Positions 1-6,673 of a stretch of DNA of 7,499 nucleotides are shown here, piece by piece. The DNA comes from Bacillota bacterium (lineage in GTDB: Bacteria > Bacillota > Clostridia > Peptostreptococcales > Anaerovoracaceae): positions 1-7,499 of the forward strand of contig JAEXBK010000163.1 of the NCBI GenBank assembly GCA_023394035.1, given 5' to 3'. The translations under genes and the position numbers were made by a program. The notes under the pieces were generated by a model. That model searched no databases and was not told the DNA's origin. It worked only from the letters and a program-made list of their open reading frames with translations. Numbering within the stretch: the stretch's first letter is position 1; each line of letters starts with the position of its first letter.

Positions 1-135
1 GTGTGACGCCTCCTCCATCATCGCAATCATGCACGGTGTCGCAAACACCTTAAGTGTTCCGCTCCCTACCGCTTTTGCCGTCATATCCTCTGTGACGATA
101 CGCTCTATGCTGTTTTTGATGCCTTCCTTAAGCAT
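1..135 (-). CDS. FlK-like thioesterase family protein, N-terminal 45 residues (gene continues off the left edge)
   Basis: The visible 45 residues begin MLKEGIKNSIE and contain GSGTLKVFATP followed by MIAMMEEASH. This matches the start of the small hotdog-fold thioesterases related to fluoroacetyl-CoA thioesterase FlK. In FlK the catalytic Thr and Glu lie eight residues apart; here Thr33 (in FATP) and Glu41 have the same spacing. The catalytic His would lie beyond the edge. Family members are usually about 120-140 residues, so roughly two thirds is missing. They hydrolyse acyl-CoA thioesters in the cytoplasm, but most clostridial members have no known substrate. The ATG at 133-135 has a strong AAGGAGGG at 141-148, five bases upstream. 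The gene starts 25 bp after the stop of the transporter gene, so the two are probably cotranscribed. The family call is fairly sure; the substrate is unknown. Confidence 0.8.
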   Translation of the reverse strand, partial: MLKEGIKNSIERIVTEDMTAKAVGSGTLKVFATPCMIAMMEEASH

Positions 136-140
136 ATGTT

Positions 141-148
141 CCCTCCTT
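141..148 (-). promoter_or_regulatory. Ribosome binding site of the thioesterase gene
   Basis: AAGGAGGG on the minus strand, five bases before the ATG at 135. It is near-perfect anti-16S complementarity and fixes the start of the truncated gene. Confidence 0.85.
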
Positions 149-160
149 GTATTGCTGTTG

Positions 161-1276
161 TCAATCGCTTATATCAGAATCCATTGTAACCCTTAATTCA
201 TAGTCCGGATATTTTTCCTTTATGTCGTCGCAGATATGCTTGTACAGTCCTTCTCTGTCATTTGATGAGAAGCCCACTATCACGTCAAAGCTTATGCGCT
301 TTGTTTTTTCGTCAAGGAAGAAGCCGTGCATCTGCACAATATCGTCATGTGACATGACGAGCTCCACTATATCCGTTCGTGCCTGTGCCGCAAAATCGTC
401 CTTTGTATTATATGAATAAATGCCTATCGCGGTTAGCATTACATCGTATTCTTCGAATATATCTTCCTGTATGTGACGCGTAAGCTCGTCTATCTCGGCC
501 GCGGTGAACGTGTCCGAGATTTCGATATGCACGGAGCCTAAGAGAAGCTCCGGTCCGTAACTGTGCAGAATGAGGTCGTATGCGCCGTAAACTCCCTCAT
601 GCTCGGAAATCGTCTTTTTTATCTTCTTTGCTAGCTCAGAGTCTATGCGCTCCCCTATTATCTTGCTGAATGTGCCTTTGAGTATGTCTATACCGGCTTT
701 GATGATAAATACGGATATAGCCGCAGCTATCCATGCTTCGAGGCTTATGTCAAAAAATATATATATTGCGGCGGCAACAAGTGTCGCAGTCGATATAACA
801 GCGTCGTAAAGTGCATCCTTGCCGGATGCTGCAAGAGCCTCGGACTCTATCCTTTCGCCTACGGACTTGATATATCTGCCGAGCACGATTTTGACTATCA
901 CGGCGGAAGCTACGACTATCAGTGTGAACTTATTGTAGTCAGGCGTTCCGGGATTTATTATCTTTTTTACGGACTCAAAGAGCGATGCCACACCGGCATA
1001 GAGTATTACCATAGCTATAACCATAGCAGAAATATACTCTATCCTGCCGTGACCGAGCGGATGCTCCTTGTCCGGCTTTTTCCCTGCAAGCTTGGCACCG
1101 ATTATCGTTATGACAGACGAAAGCACGTCGCTTAAGTTGTTTACGGCATCGAGCATTATGGCGATTGAATTTGACATGAATCCGACAAAAGCCTTAAATG
1201 CGGCAAGCATTATATTGGCTGCAATACCTATGATGCTCGTCCTTATTATTCGTTTTCTTCTTTCTGCGTAATTCAT
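161..1276 (-). CDS. Cation diffusion facilitator (CDF) family metal/proton antiporter with duplicated C-terminal domain
   Basis: A 371-residue integral membrane exporter of divalent metal ions. Six hydrophobic segments lie near residues 12-33, 37-58, 84-104, 117-135, 156-174 and 179-197. By alignment to E. coli FieF/YiiP, the transport site is Asp43 and Asn47 (TM2) plus Asp154 and Asp158 (TM5). The loop site is Asp69, His72 and His76 in DKEHPLGHGR. The TM5 Asp in place of the His of zinc transporters suggests Mn2+ or Fe2+ as substrate (inference). The tail holds two ferredoxin-like cytoplasmic units in tandem (about 208-286 and 293-371), whereas simple CDF proteins have one. An in-frame ATG exists at 1396, but the start at 1276 is preferred. 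It has GAGAGGG five bases upstream, lies just downstream of a good promoter, and begins MNYAERRKRI, as relatives do. The thioesterase gene follows after 25 bp. Confidence 0.93.
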   Translation of the reverse strand: MNYAERRKRIIRTSIIGIAANIMLAAFKAFVGFMSNSIAIMLDAVNNLSDVLSSVITIIGAKLAGKKPDKEHPLGHGRIEYISAMVIAMVILYAGVASLFESVKKIINPGTPDYNKFTLIVVASAVIVKIVLGRYIKSVGERIESEALAASGKDALYDAVISTATLVAAAIYIFFDISLEAWIAAAISVFIIKAGIDILKGTFSKIIGERIDSELAKKIKKTISEHEGVYGAYDLILHSYGPELLLGSVHIEISDTFTAAEIDELTRHIQEDIFEEYDVMLTAIGIYSYNTKDDFAAQARTDIVELVMSHDDIVQMHGFFLDEKTKRISFDVIVGFSSNDREGLYKHICDDIKEKYPDYELRVTMDSDISD

Positions 1277-1281
1277 AATTT

Positions 1282-1288
1282 CCCTCTC
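1282..1288 (-). promoter_or_regulatory. Ribosome binding site deciding the CDF start
   Basis: GAGAGGG on the minus strand, five bases before the ATG at 1276. It supports 1276 over the in-frame ATG 40 codons upstream, which would lie upstream of the predicted transcription start. Confidence 0.75.
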
Positions 1289-1298
1289 ACAGATGTTA

Positions 1299-1328
1299 AT
1301 TATATCATTTTTTACATCCAAATGTAAA
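1299..1328 (-). promoter_or_regulatory. Sigma-A promoter of the CDF-thioesterase operon
   Basis: On the minus strand, TTTACA (1323-1328, five of six matches to the -35 consensus) is followed after 18 bp by a perfect TATAAT (1299-1304), itself preceded by TGA. Transcription would start near 1292, giving a leader of about 16 nt that carries the ribosome binding site. Confidence 0.75.
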
Positions 1329-1332
1329 AAAT
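1307..1332. repeat. 11-bp perfect inverted repeat over the CDF -35 element (candidate operator)
   Basis: Arms 1307-1317 (ATTTTTTACAT) and 1322-1332 (ATGTAAAAAAT) are perfect reverse complements around a CCAA spacer. The repeat covers the -35 hexamer of the CDF promoter. A protein bound here would block RNA polymerase, so it is a candidate site for a dimeric repressor, perhaps metal-responsive given the gene served. It does not match the MntR, Fur or Zur boxes I know. The arms are AT-rich, which makes a chance palindrome more likely than the length suggests. Confidence 0.5.
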
Positions 1333-1396
1333 TCTTCAGAATTGCGTTAAGTGTTCCGTAATAATCAAAGTATATATTAACAATATAAAATACCAT

Positions 1397-1404
1397 AAGG
1401 AGGG
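1397..1404 (+). promoter_or_regulatory. Ribosome binding site of the orphan sensor kinase gene
   Basis: AAGGAGGG, four bases before the ATG at 1409. I found no convincing -35/-10 pair for this gene in the 132-bp divergent region; TATATT at 1373-1378 could be a -10 but lacks a matching -35. Confidence 0.85.
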
Positions 1405-1408
1405 CAAC

Positions 1409-3088
1409 ATGGATAATTCCCTTAATTCAAAAAACAGCATACGGAGAGGGTTTTGCCTGCTTGGCTGCATACTATTCATCGCCGCGTTCACGGTTCTTTT
1501 TTTCTCCGCAATTGCAATACTTGAAATCTCTGATCTTGAAGACGCTATGTCATGGTTCGCATACGAGTATAAAACCGAAATGGTAGATTCCGCACTTAAC
1601 AATATAAAGGAGATCATTTGGCTCGCTATATTCCTTTCGGGCATACTTCTCCTTCTGTCACTTGTCCTTTCAATAGCTAAATGCGGAGTAAAAACAGAAG
1701 ATAACAAAATCCGGCTCAGCTGGTTTGACAAAATATTTGTAGACATTCAGATATTAGCCGGGTTAGGGGCCTGCCTCCTCATCATTCCGTCAGCAGCACT
1801 TCTTAGCGCATGGATTAGAGATTATCACGCAAGAGATGCGATAATAGTACAATCCCTCCCTAGTGCGGCAGAGGCAGCAATCGAGCAGTTCTCTTCTCCT
1901 GCGTGGAGTTCATCATACCACTTTTATCCTTCATGGGTACTTCTTGCCGGAGGACTTATGGTTGCAGCATTTGCCGCAGCAGTCGGTCTCGTATTCCTAC
2001 TGTCGCTCGTCAAAAAGCTGAAGAACAGAGAATTTCTGAAATATACAATAGCCGGCAGCATATTCTCTTACATATACACAAGTGCAGTAAGCACAAGACA
2101 TACATTTGCTCTCGTAATATCGGTGCTCGTGATCGGAGCTTTCATAGCCGGAACCCAGTACGGACTACTGCTGATAATACCTTTGATATTCGTATTCATA
2201 CCGCCTCTGCTCAAAAAGTATCAGGAGGTCAAAAACGGCATCAAAGAGCTCAGCAACGGCAACCTCGGATATAAGGTTCCCGTAACCGGAAAAACCGACC
2301 TCGATGAAATGGCGGAAGCCGTAAACTCAATCTCCAACGCACAGCAGATTGCAATAGCAAACGAACTGAAAAATCAAAGGCTCAAAACCGATCTCATATC
2401 AAATGTATCGCATGACCTCCGAACTCCGCTCACCTCGATGGTTACATATATAGACCTCCTGAAAAAAGAGGGACTGCAAAGCGAAAATGCACCTAAATAC
2501 GTTGAAATCATCAGCGAAAAAACGGAGCGGCTTCAGAAACTGACGGAGGATCTGTTCGAAGCGGCAAAAGCATCGAGCGGCGATATCCCTGTAGACATGG
2601 ATAGAATAGAGCTTTCCTCAATAGTAAGTCAGGCACTTGCGGAGCTCGAAGACAACTTCACATCAAACAACATCAATCTTGTCGTCAACGACTTCCCTGA
2701 AAATACCTTTGTAATGGCTGACGGCAGGCTGTTATACAGAGTAATAGAGAACCTGTTTGTCAATGTGTCAAAGTACACCCAGCAAGGGACGCGTGCATAT
2801 CTGTCGATCATAGATAATGTAAGCTCAGTGTCACTTGAGATAAAAAACATTTCGCGCGATGCGCTTAACATCGAACCGTCCGAGCTAATGGAGCGCTTTA
2901 AGCGCGGTGACAGCTCAAGAAATACTGACGGAAGCGGTCTTGGACTTGCAATAGCAAAGGACTTAACTTCGCTGATGGACGGAAAGCTTGAAATAAAAAT
3001 AGACGGCGACCTTTTCAAAGCCACCGTCACACTTCTTAAGCCTACCGGCACTTATCAGCCGCCTCAGCAGCAGGAAAGCGCACAGTAA
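1409..3088 (+). CDS. Multi-spanning sensor histidine kinase with HAMP domain, orphan (VanS-like kinase core)
   Basis: A 559-residue membrane kinase. Hydrophobic segments near 14-38, 67-90, 112-135, 174-200 and 231-266 (probably two passes) form an unusually large membrane input region. A HAMP-like linker follows (about 260-315). The phosphoacceptor is His335 in SHDLRTPL, the N-box is NLFVNVSKY (Asn452), the F-box FKRGD is near 497 and the G2 box GSGLGLAIA is at 508-516. The usual DxGxG G1 box is replaced by KNISRDALN (479-487). This substitution, with ERFKRGDSSRNTDGSGLGL nearby, is familiar from a Firmicutes kinase subfamily, so it is probably not a dead enzyme. Such kinases normally sit beside an OmpR-type regulator gene; none is adjacent on this strand. 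The C-terminal tail after LLKPTG is Gln/Pro-rich and is encoded opposite the end of the PhoR-like gene (47-bp overlap). The stimulus is unknown. Confidence 0.92.
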   Translation: MDNSLNSKNSIRRGFCLLGCILFIAAFTVLFFSAIAILEISDLEDAMSWFAYEYKTEMVDSALNNIKEIIWLAIFLSGILLLLSLVLSIAKCGVKTEDNKIRLSWFDKIFVDIQILAGLGACLLIIPSAALLSAWIRDYHARDAIIVQSLPSAAEAAIEQFSSPAWSSSYHFYPSWVLLAGGLMVAAFAAAVGLVFLLSLVKKLKNREFLKYTIAGSIFSYIYTSAVSTRHTFALVISVLVIGAFIAGTQYGLLLIIPLIFVFIPPLLKKYQEVKNGIKELSNGNLGYKVPVTGKTDLDEMAEAVNSISNAQQIAIANELKNQRLKTDLISNVSHDLRTPLTSMVTYIDLLKKEGLQSENAPKYVEIISEKTERLQKLTEDLFEAAKASSGDIPVDMDRIELSSIVSQALAELEDNFTSNNINLVVNDFPENTFVMADGRLLYRVIENLFVNVSKYTQQGTRAYLSIIDNVSSVSLEIKNISRDALNIEPSELMERFKRGDSSRNTDGSGLGLAIAKDLTSLMDGKLEIKIDGDLFKATVTLLKPTGTYQPPQQQESAQ

Positions 3089-4721
3089 TTTCGGTGCCCT
3101 TGCCGACCTCGCTCTTAAGCGACAGCTCGCACCTGTGAAGCTCGGCTACATGCTTGACTATCGAAAGCCCAAGCCCTGTTCCGCCGACTTCCTTCGAGCG
3201 ACTTTTGTCAACTCGATAAAATCTTTCGAATATGCGTATTTGTTCCTCTGCAGGTATACCTACCCCGGTATCAGTTACCGTCACCTGCGCGGAACCTTCA
3301 TCTAATGTGACCGCGACATGTACCTTTCCATCGTCGCGGTTATATTTTATTGCGTTGTCGCAGATATTATATATCATGCTGCTTAGCATCCTGTATACGC
3401 CTGTGACCTGCGCAGGCTCACCTTCAAAGCTAAGCTCCACATCAGCGGCTTTTGCTACAGGCTCAAGCTGCTCCGTGACTTCCTTCGCGAGCTTTGATAT
3501 ATCTATATTTTCGCGGCTTTCCGTTTCTATCCCTTCGTCGAGATTTGAAAGCTTGATTATATCGTCAACCAAGCGTATAAGACGCTTTGATTCCGTATAT
3601 ATCTGCGCAGCAAACTGATCTATGTCCTCAGGCTTTACCATCTTATGATAAAGCAGCTCCGCACAGCCCGATATAGTATGAAGCGGGGTCTTAAGCTCAT
3701 GCGATACGTTTGCCGTAAACTCACGCCGCATCACCTCTCCCTTTTCTTTTTCCGTAATGTCGCGTATAAGAACGGATATTCCGTAAAGCTCGCCTGAGCT
3801 CATCACCGGAGAGGCATCCGCAAGGTATTTGCTCCCGTTTTCGGAAAAACGGATTTCGGCATGCTTCCCTTTAAATGCAGACATCGCAGCATCCCTTACA
3901 TGCTCATTTGTTATAACATCTAATATATTCTTCCCCTTAAGCTCAACGCCGCTCATAAAAAAGGCTGATGCCTCTCTGTTAATATTTATAATATTGCCTG
4001 ATTCACTTGCGATTATGAGACCGTCGCTTAAGTTCTCCGTCACCGATTCAAATTCTTCCCGCTGCAGCTTAAGCTCGTTTTCCTTTCGGTTCAGAAGCCT
4101 TTGCTGTCCGTCAATTCGCATCAAAAGCGGTTTCAGTTCCTCAAATTCTTCGTTTTGAAGCGGTTCGTCAAGATTGACGTTGTTCAGCCGCGCTACTACT
4201 TTTTTTGATAAATGGTATGCAAGGAACAAAGCAAGCAATGCTGCAAGAAGTGCTATAAACAATATCGGCTGCAGCATTCCGTAAAGGATCGAGATCAAAC
4301 TTCTCTGTGTTTCCGCTATTCTGATGACAGTGCCGTCTTTGATGCGCGCCGCCACATACATCTGTCTTTCCGTCATGGTAACCGAAAATCTTGCACTTTC
4401 TCCGTAGCCTTCGCTCAGTGCTTCGACTATTTCCTCGCGCCCTGCATGATTTTCCATTTTCGACGCATCTTCTTTGCTGTCGTATATTATCTCACCGTCT
4501 TTCCCGATCCATGTTACGCGATAATCGCCCTCCGGCATACCTTTGAGAAAGTCTTCGCCATACCGTTCCACTCCTGTGCCTGTGATTTCCGCTTCTATCT
4601 TCATCTGCTTTTTCTGAACTTCAAGAAAATACGGATATAACACGGCAATTATGAGTGTCATCGTAACGATAAATATTACAAAAGAGGCAAAAAGCGTAGA
4701 TTTGAATATCTTTTTTGTCAC
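3042..4721 (-). CDS. phoR: PhoR-type sensor histidine kinase (extracytoplasmic sensor, PAS, HisKA, HATPase)
   Basis: A 559-residue membrane kinase with the architecture of Firmicutes PhoR. TM1 is at about 9-34. A sensor domain at 35-145 contains GEIIYDS and MENHAGREEI, motifs shared with PhoR relatives. TM2 is at about 146-172. A PAS domain spans about 223-325, with His341 in the H-box SHELKTPL. Further boxes are the N-box YNICDNAIKY (Asn456), G1 DTGVG (484-488) and G2 GGTGLGLSIV; the core is intact and should autophosphorylate. It starts with GTG at 4721, and the GTGA overlaps the regulator stop, with GGAGGTG five bases upstream inside that gene. This predicts translational coupling and equal dosage with the regulator. 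A phosphate role is inferred from similarity; no pst or phoU genes are in view. The 3' end overlaps the convergent kinase gene by 47 bp and no terminator is visible. Confidence 0.92.
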   Translation of the reverse strand: MTKKIFKSTLFASFVIFIVTMTLIIAVLYPYFLEVQKKQMKIEAEITGTGVERYGEDFLKGMPEGDYRVTWIGKDGEIIYDSKEDASKMENHAGREEIVEALSEGYGESARFSVTMTERQMYVAARIKDGTVIRIAETQRSLISILYGMLQPILFIALLAALLALFLAYHLSKKVVARLNNVNLDEPLQNEEFEELKPLLMRIDGQQRLLNRKENELKLQREEFESVTENLSDGLIIASESGNIININREASAFFMSGVELKGKNILDVITNEHVRDAAMSAFKGKHAEIRFSENGSKYLADASPVMSSGELYGISVLIRDITEKEKGEVMRREFTANVSHELKTPLHTISGCAELLYHKMVKPEDIDQFAAQIYTESKRLIRLVDDIIKLSNLDEGIETESRENIDISKLAKEVTEQLEPVAKAADVELSFEGEPAQVTGVYRMLSSMIYNICDNAIKYNRDDGKVHVAVTLDEGSAQVTVTDTGVGIPAEEQIRIFERFYRVDKSRSKEVGGTGLGLSIVKHVAELHRCELSLKSEVGKGTEITVRFPAAEAADKCR

Positions 4722-5395
4722 GACTGCACCTCCATTCTGTAGCCCACCCCTCTTACGGTTTTTATGCTTTCACCGGCATCAAGGAGCTTCGTCCTGAGTG
4801 TTCCCATATGAACATCAACTGTCCTCGATTCTCCGACATAATCGGTAGCCCAAATCTTCAGGAGCAGGTCGTCGCGTGTAAAGACCGTTCCCTGATTTTC
4901 CATAAACAGCCTCAAAAGCTCAAACTCTTTCAGAGTAAGCAAAACCTGTTTATCACCTACAAATACCGTATGCTGACGCACATCCATCACTATATTCCCT
5001 GCGGTTAGTTTTTCATTGTCGCGCGGTGCTCCGGATCTGCGCAATACAGCTTTGACGCGCGATACCATCTCCATCATACCGAAAGGCTTTGCGAGGTAAT
5101 CGTCCGCTCCGAGATCAAGTCCGGTAACCTTGTCAAACTCCGTTCCCTTTGCCGTCGCCATTATCACCGGAATGTTCTGCGTTGCTGCATTTGATTTGAG
5201 TTTTTCGAGTATCTCAATGCCGCTTTCACCCGAAAGCATTATATCCAGCATCACAAGAGCAGGTCGTTTTTTTGCGAGTGCCTCGAAAAATTCCTCACCG
5301 TCCGAAAATCCAAAAGCCTCAAATCCTGAAGCATTTAGCGTATATATTATCATGTTGCGTATAGCCGCATCATCTTCGACACAATAAATCATCAT
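4718..5395 (-). CDS. phoP: OmpR/PhoB-family response regulator (PhoP-like)
   Basis: A 225-residue cytoplasmic transcription factor. The receiver domain (1-118) has the acidic cluster EDD (7-9), phosphoacceptor Asp51 in MLDIML, switch Thr81 and Lys103 in LAKPFG. The winged-helix DNA-binding domain (about 126-223) has the typical recognition segment ESRTVDVHMGTLRTKL and ends RGVGYRMEV. Length and all catalytic residues are normal. It is the partner of the PhoR-like kinase, whose GTG start overlaps its TGA. Two adjacent ATG codons (5395 and 5392) could serve as start; relatives usually begin MIYCVEDD, so the second may be used. The ribosome binding site is weak (GGAG or AGAG). TTTACA-like repeats upstream suggest that it controls its own gene. 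The name phoP is by similarity and phosphate control is not proven. Confidence 0.93.
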   Translation of the reverse strand: MMIYCVEDDAAIRNMIIYTLNASGFEAFGFSDGEEFFEALAKKRPALVMLDIMLSGESGIEILEKLKSNAATQNIPVIMATAKGTEFDKVTGLDLGADDYLAKPFGMMEMVSRVKAVLRRSGAPRDNEKLTAGNIVMDVRQHTVFVGDKQVLLTLKEFELLRLFMENQGTVFTRDDLLLKIWATDYVGESRTVDVHMGTLRTKLLDAGESIKTVRGVGYRMEVQS

Positions 5396-5425
5396 ATCTC
5401 TTTTCTCCGAATCGCATTTTTCTTT

Positions 5426-5431
5426 ATTGTA
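5426..5431 (-). promoter_or_regulatory. Likely -10 element of the phoPR promoter
   Basis: TACAAT on the minus strand, five of six consensus positions, about 30 bp before the regulator start, predicting a leader of about 25 nt. The -35 position (near 5449-5454, ATAGGA) is poor. This is what an activator-dependent promoter looks like and fits the upstream PhoP-box-like repeats. Confidence 0.5.
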
Positions 5432-5480
5432 ACAGAAAAAAGTAAACTCCTATATCCCCTATAAGTAAAAAGCTTGTAAA
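5428..5480 (-). promoter_or_regulatory. PhoP-box-like direct repeats upstream of phoPR
   Basis: On the minus strand, TTTACA (5475-5480), five bases, then TTTACT (5464-5469). After 17 bases comes TTTACT (5441-5446), and after seven more GTTACA (5428-5433). Bacillus PhoP binds TT(A/C/T)ACA repeats with about 5-bp spacers, that is one per helical turn. The distal pair has that exact spacing and would lie near -45 to -61 of the predicted start, a position suited to activation. The proximal two are less regular, and the AT-rich background makes single hexamers weak evidence. Confidence 0.45.
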
Positions 5481-5497
5481 GTTTATCATAATCAAAA

Positions 5498-5515
5498 GGC
5501 GGGTTCCGACCCGCC
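5498..5515 (-). terminator. Rho-independent terminator of the aldo/keto reductase gene
   Basis: The arms GGCGGGT and ACCCGCC form a perfect 7-bp GC-rich stem with a 4-base loop. On the minus strand the stem is followed by TTTTGATT. It lies 18 bp past the reductase stop and upstream of the phoPR promoter, so it separates the two transcription units. Confidence 0.85.
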
Positions 5516-5533
5516 CATCATATTTGCTGAATT

Positions 5534-6562
5534 CTATTGAACCTTTACTTCGCCCGAAAGCACTTTTTTGTAATCCTCGTAATTTTTCTTAAGAAGCTCC
5601 GGAGTGTTTAGCTCATAAGGACATTTTGAAGCGCACTTTCCGCAATTTATACATGTCTCTGTTTTCTTCATCTTAGCCTGCACTTCCTCTGTCAGCCATG
5701 CTGCTGACGGAGCGCGACGAAGCATCAGAGACATCCTTGCACAGTTGTTTATCTCTATTCCCATAGGACATGGCATACAATATCCGCATCCTCTGCAGAA
5801 TTCTCCACTCAGTTCAAGTCTCTCGTTTTCTATGAAGGTCTTGATCTCGCCTGTCATTTCAGGAGTGTTTTCCATAAATGAAAGCCACTCATCGAGTTCT
5901 TTTTCCTTTTGGATTCCCCATATCGGAAGCACATTGTCAAACTGTGCCATATACGCCATCGCTGCATCGGATTTGTTTATGAGCCCTCCCGCAAGACCCT
6001 TCATAGCAATATAGCCGACATTGTTCTTCCTGCATTTTTCCACGAGTTCAAGCTCTTTTTCCGACGAAAGGTAGCTCAAAGGAAACTGCAATGTCTCGTA
6101 TAATCCCGACTCTGCCGCCTCATGCGCAGGCATCAGCTTGTGAGCGGTAATGCCGATATGCTTTATCTTGTCTTCTTCCTTTGCCTTTAGCATGCACTCA
6201 TACATTCCGGTTCCATCGCCCGGCTTATAGCATTGATCAACGCAGTGGAACTGGTAAACATCTATATAGTCTGTCTGCAGCGTTTCGAGTGATGTTTCAA
6301 GATCCTTCCAAAAGTCACCTGGAGTCCTTGCCATCGTTTTAGATGCGATATACACCTTGTCTCTCATGCCGAAAAAAGCCTTTCCAACCTTTTCCTCGCT
6401 GTCGCTGTATGCCCTTGCCGTATCAAAATATCTCATTCCGCCGTCATATGCCTTCCGTAAAAGACATACGGCATCATCCGTCGTTATTCTCTGTATCGGG
6501 AGTGCTCCAAAGGCATTCTGCACAACCGCAATTCCCGTAGTTCCGAGCGTAATACTTTTCAT
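5534..6562 (-). CDS. Aldo/keto reductase with C-terminal 4Fe-4S ferredoxin-like domain
   Basis: A 342-residue cytoplasmic oxidoreductase. Residues 1 to about 245 form the aldo/keto reductase barrel with the full catalytic tetrad: Asp47 and Tyr52 (FDTARAY), Lys75 (ASKT) and His106 (FHCVD). The C-terminal part carries two Cys clusters. The first is CRGCGYCMPCP (Cys256, 259, 262, 265) with a further Cys274; the second is CINCGKCASKCP (Cys304, 307, 310, 314), the classic CX2CX2CX3CP motif. This fusion is the widespread anaerobe family of 'predicted oxidoreductases of the aldo/keto reductase family' (COG1453-like). It probably moves electrons between ferredoxin-type donors and a carbonyl substrate, which is unknown. 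The ATG at 6562 has AGAGG seven bases upstream. It is a single-gene unit with its own promoter and terminator; nothing in the context names a pathway. Confidence 0.93.
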   Translation of the reverse strand: MKSITLGTTGIAVVQNAFGALPIQRITTDDAVCLLRKAYDGGMRYFDTARAYSDSEEKVGKAFFGMRDKVYIASKTMARTPGDFWKDLETSLETLQTDYIDVYQFHCVDQCYKPGDGTGMYECMLKAKEEDKIKHIGITAHKLMPAHEAAESGLYETLQFPLSYLSSEKELELVEKCRKNNVGYIAMKGLAGGLINKSDAAMAYMAQFDNVLPIWGIQKEKELDEWLSFMENTPEMTGEIKTFIENERLELSGEFCRGCGYCMPCPMGIEINNCARMSLMLRRAPSAAWLTEEVQAKMKKTETCINCGKCASKCPYELNTPELLKKNYEDYKKVLSGEVKVQ

Positions 6563-6599
6563 TCGTCATCCTCTTTTCATAAAAATTAAAGGTAATACT

Positions 6600-6628
6600 A
6601 TAATGCTCCAATTTGTGTGACCCGTCAA
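6600..6628 (-). promoter_or_regulatory. Promoter of the aldo/keto reductase gene
   Basis: On the minus strand, TTGACG (6623-6628, five of six) is followed after 17 bp by CATTAT (6600-6605, four of six). An overlapping TATAGT lies three bases further on (spacer 20). It sits about 40 bp before the start codon. The -35 is good and the -10 is ambiguous. Confidence 0.5.
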
Positions 6629-6673
6629 GACTGAAGAACTGTGCCGGTCGTCTTGCCGCATAAGACAATAGGC

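Noticed and set aside
50..61. 12-bp sequence TTAAGTGTTCCG, also found at 1347-1358
   Set aside because: The first copy is inside the thioesterase coding sequence and encodes family-conserved residues, so the match to the intergenic copy is most likely chance.
1373..1389. TATATT and TATAAA as -10 elements of the orphan kinase gene
   Set aside because: Neither has a plausible -35 at 16-18 bp, and the second would place the start inside the ribosome binding site; the real promoter remains unknown.
1336..1746. 136-residue minus-strand frame opposite the start of the sensor kinase gene
   Set aside because: It is antisense to a well-supported kinase gene, has no family resemblance or ribosome binding site, and is a shadow frame.
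2629..3051. 140-residue minus-strand frame opposite the kinase catalytic domain
   Set aside because: The plus strand encodes the N- and G-boxes here; the Ser/Leu-rich minus frame is a by-product of codon usage.
4212..4640. 142-residue plus-strand frame opposite the PhoR-like sensor domain
   Set aside because: It is a Cys/His/Phe-rich translation with no recognisable domain, opposite a gene with all expected motifs.
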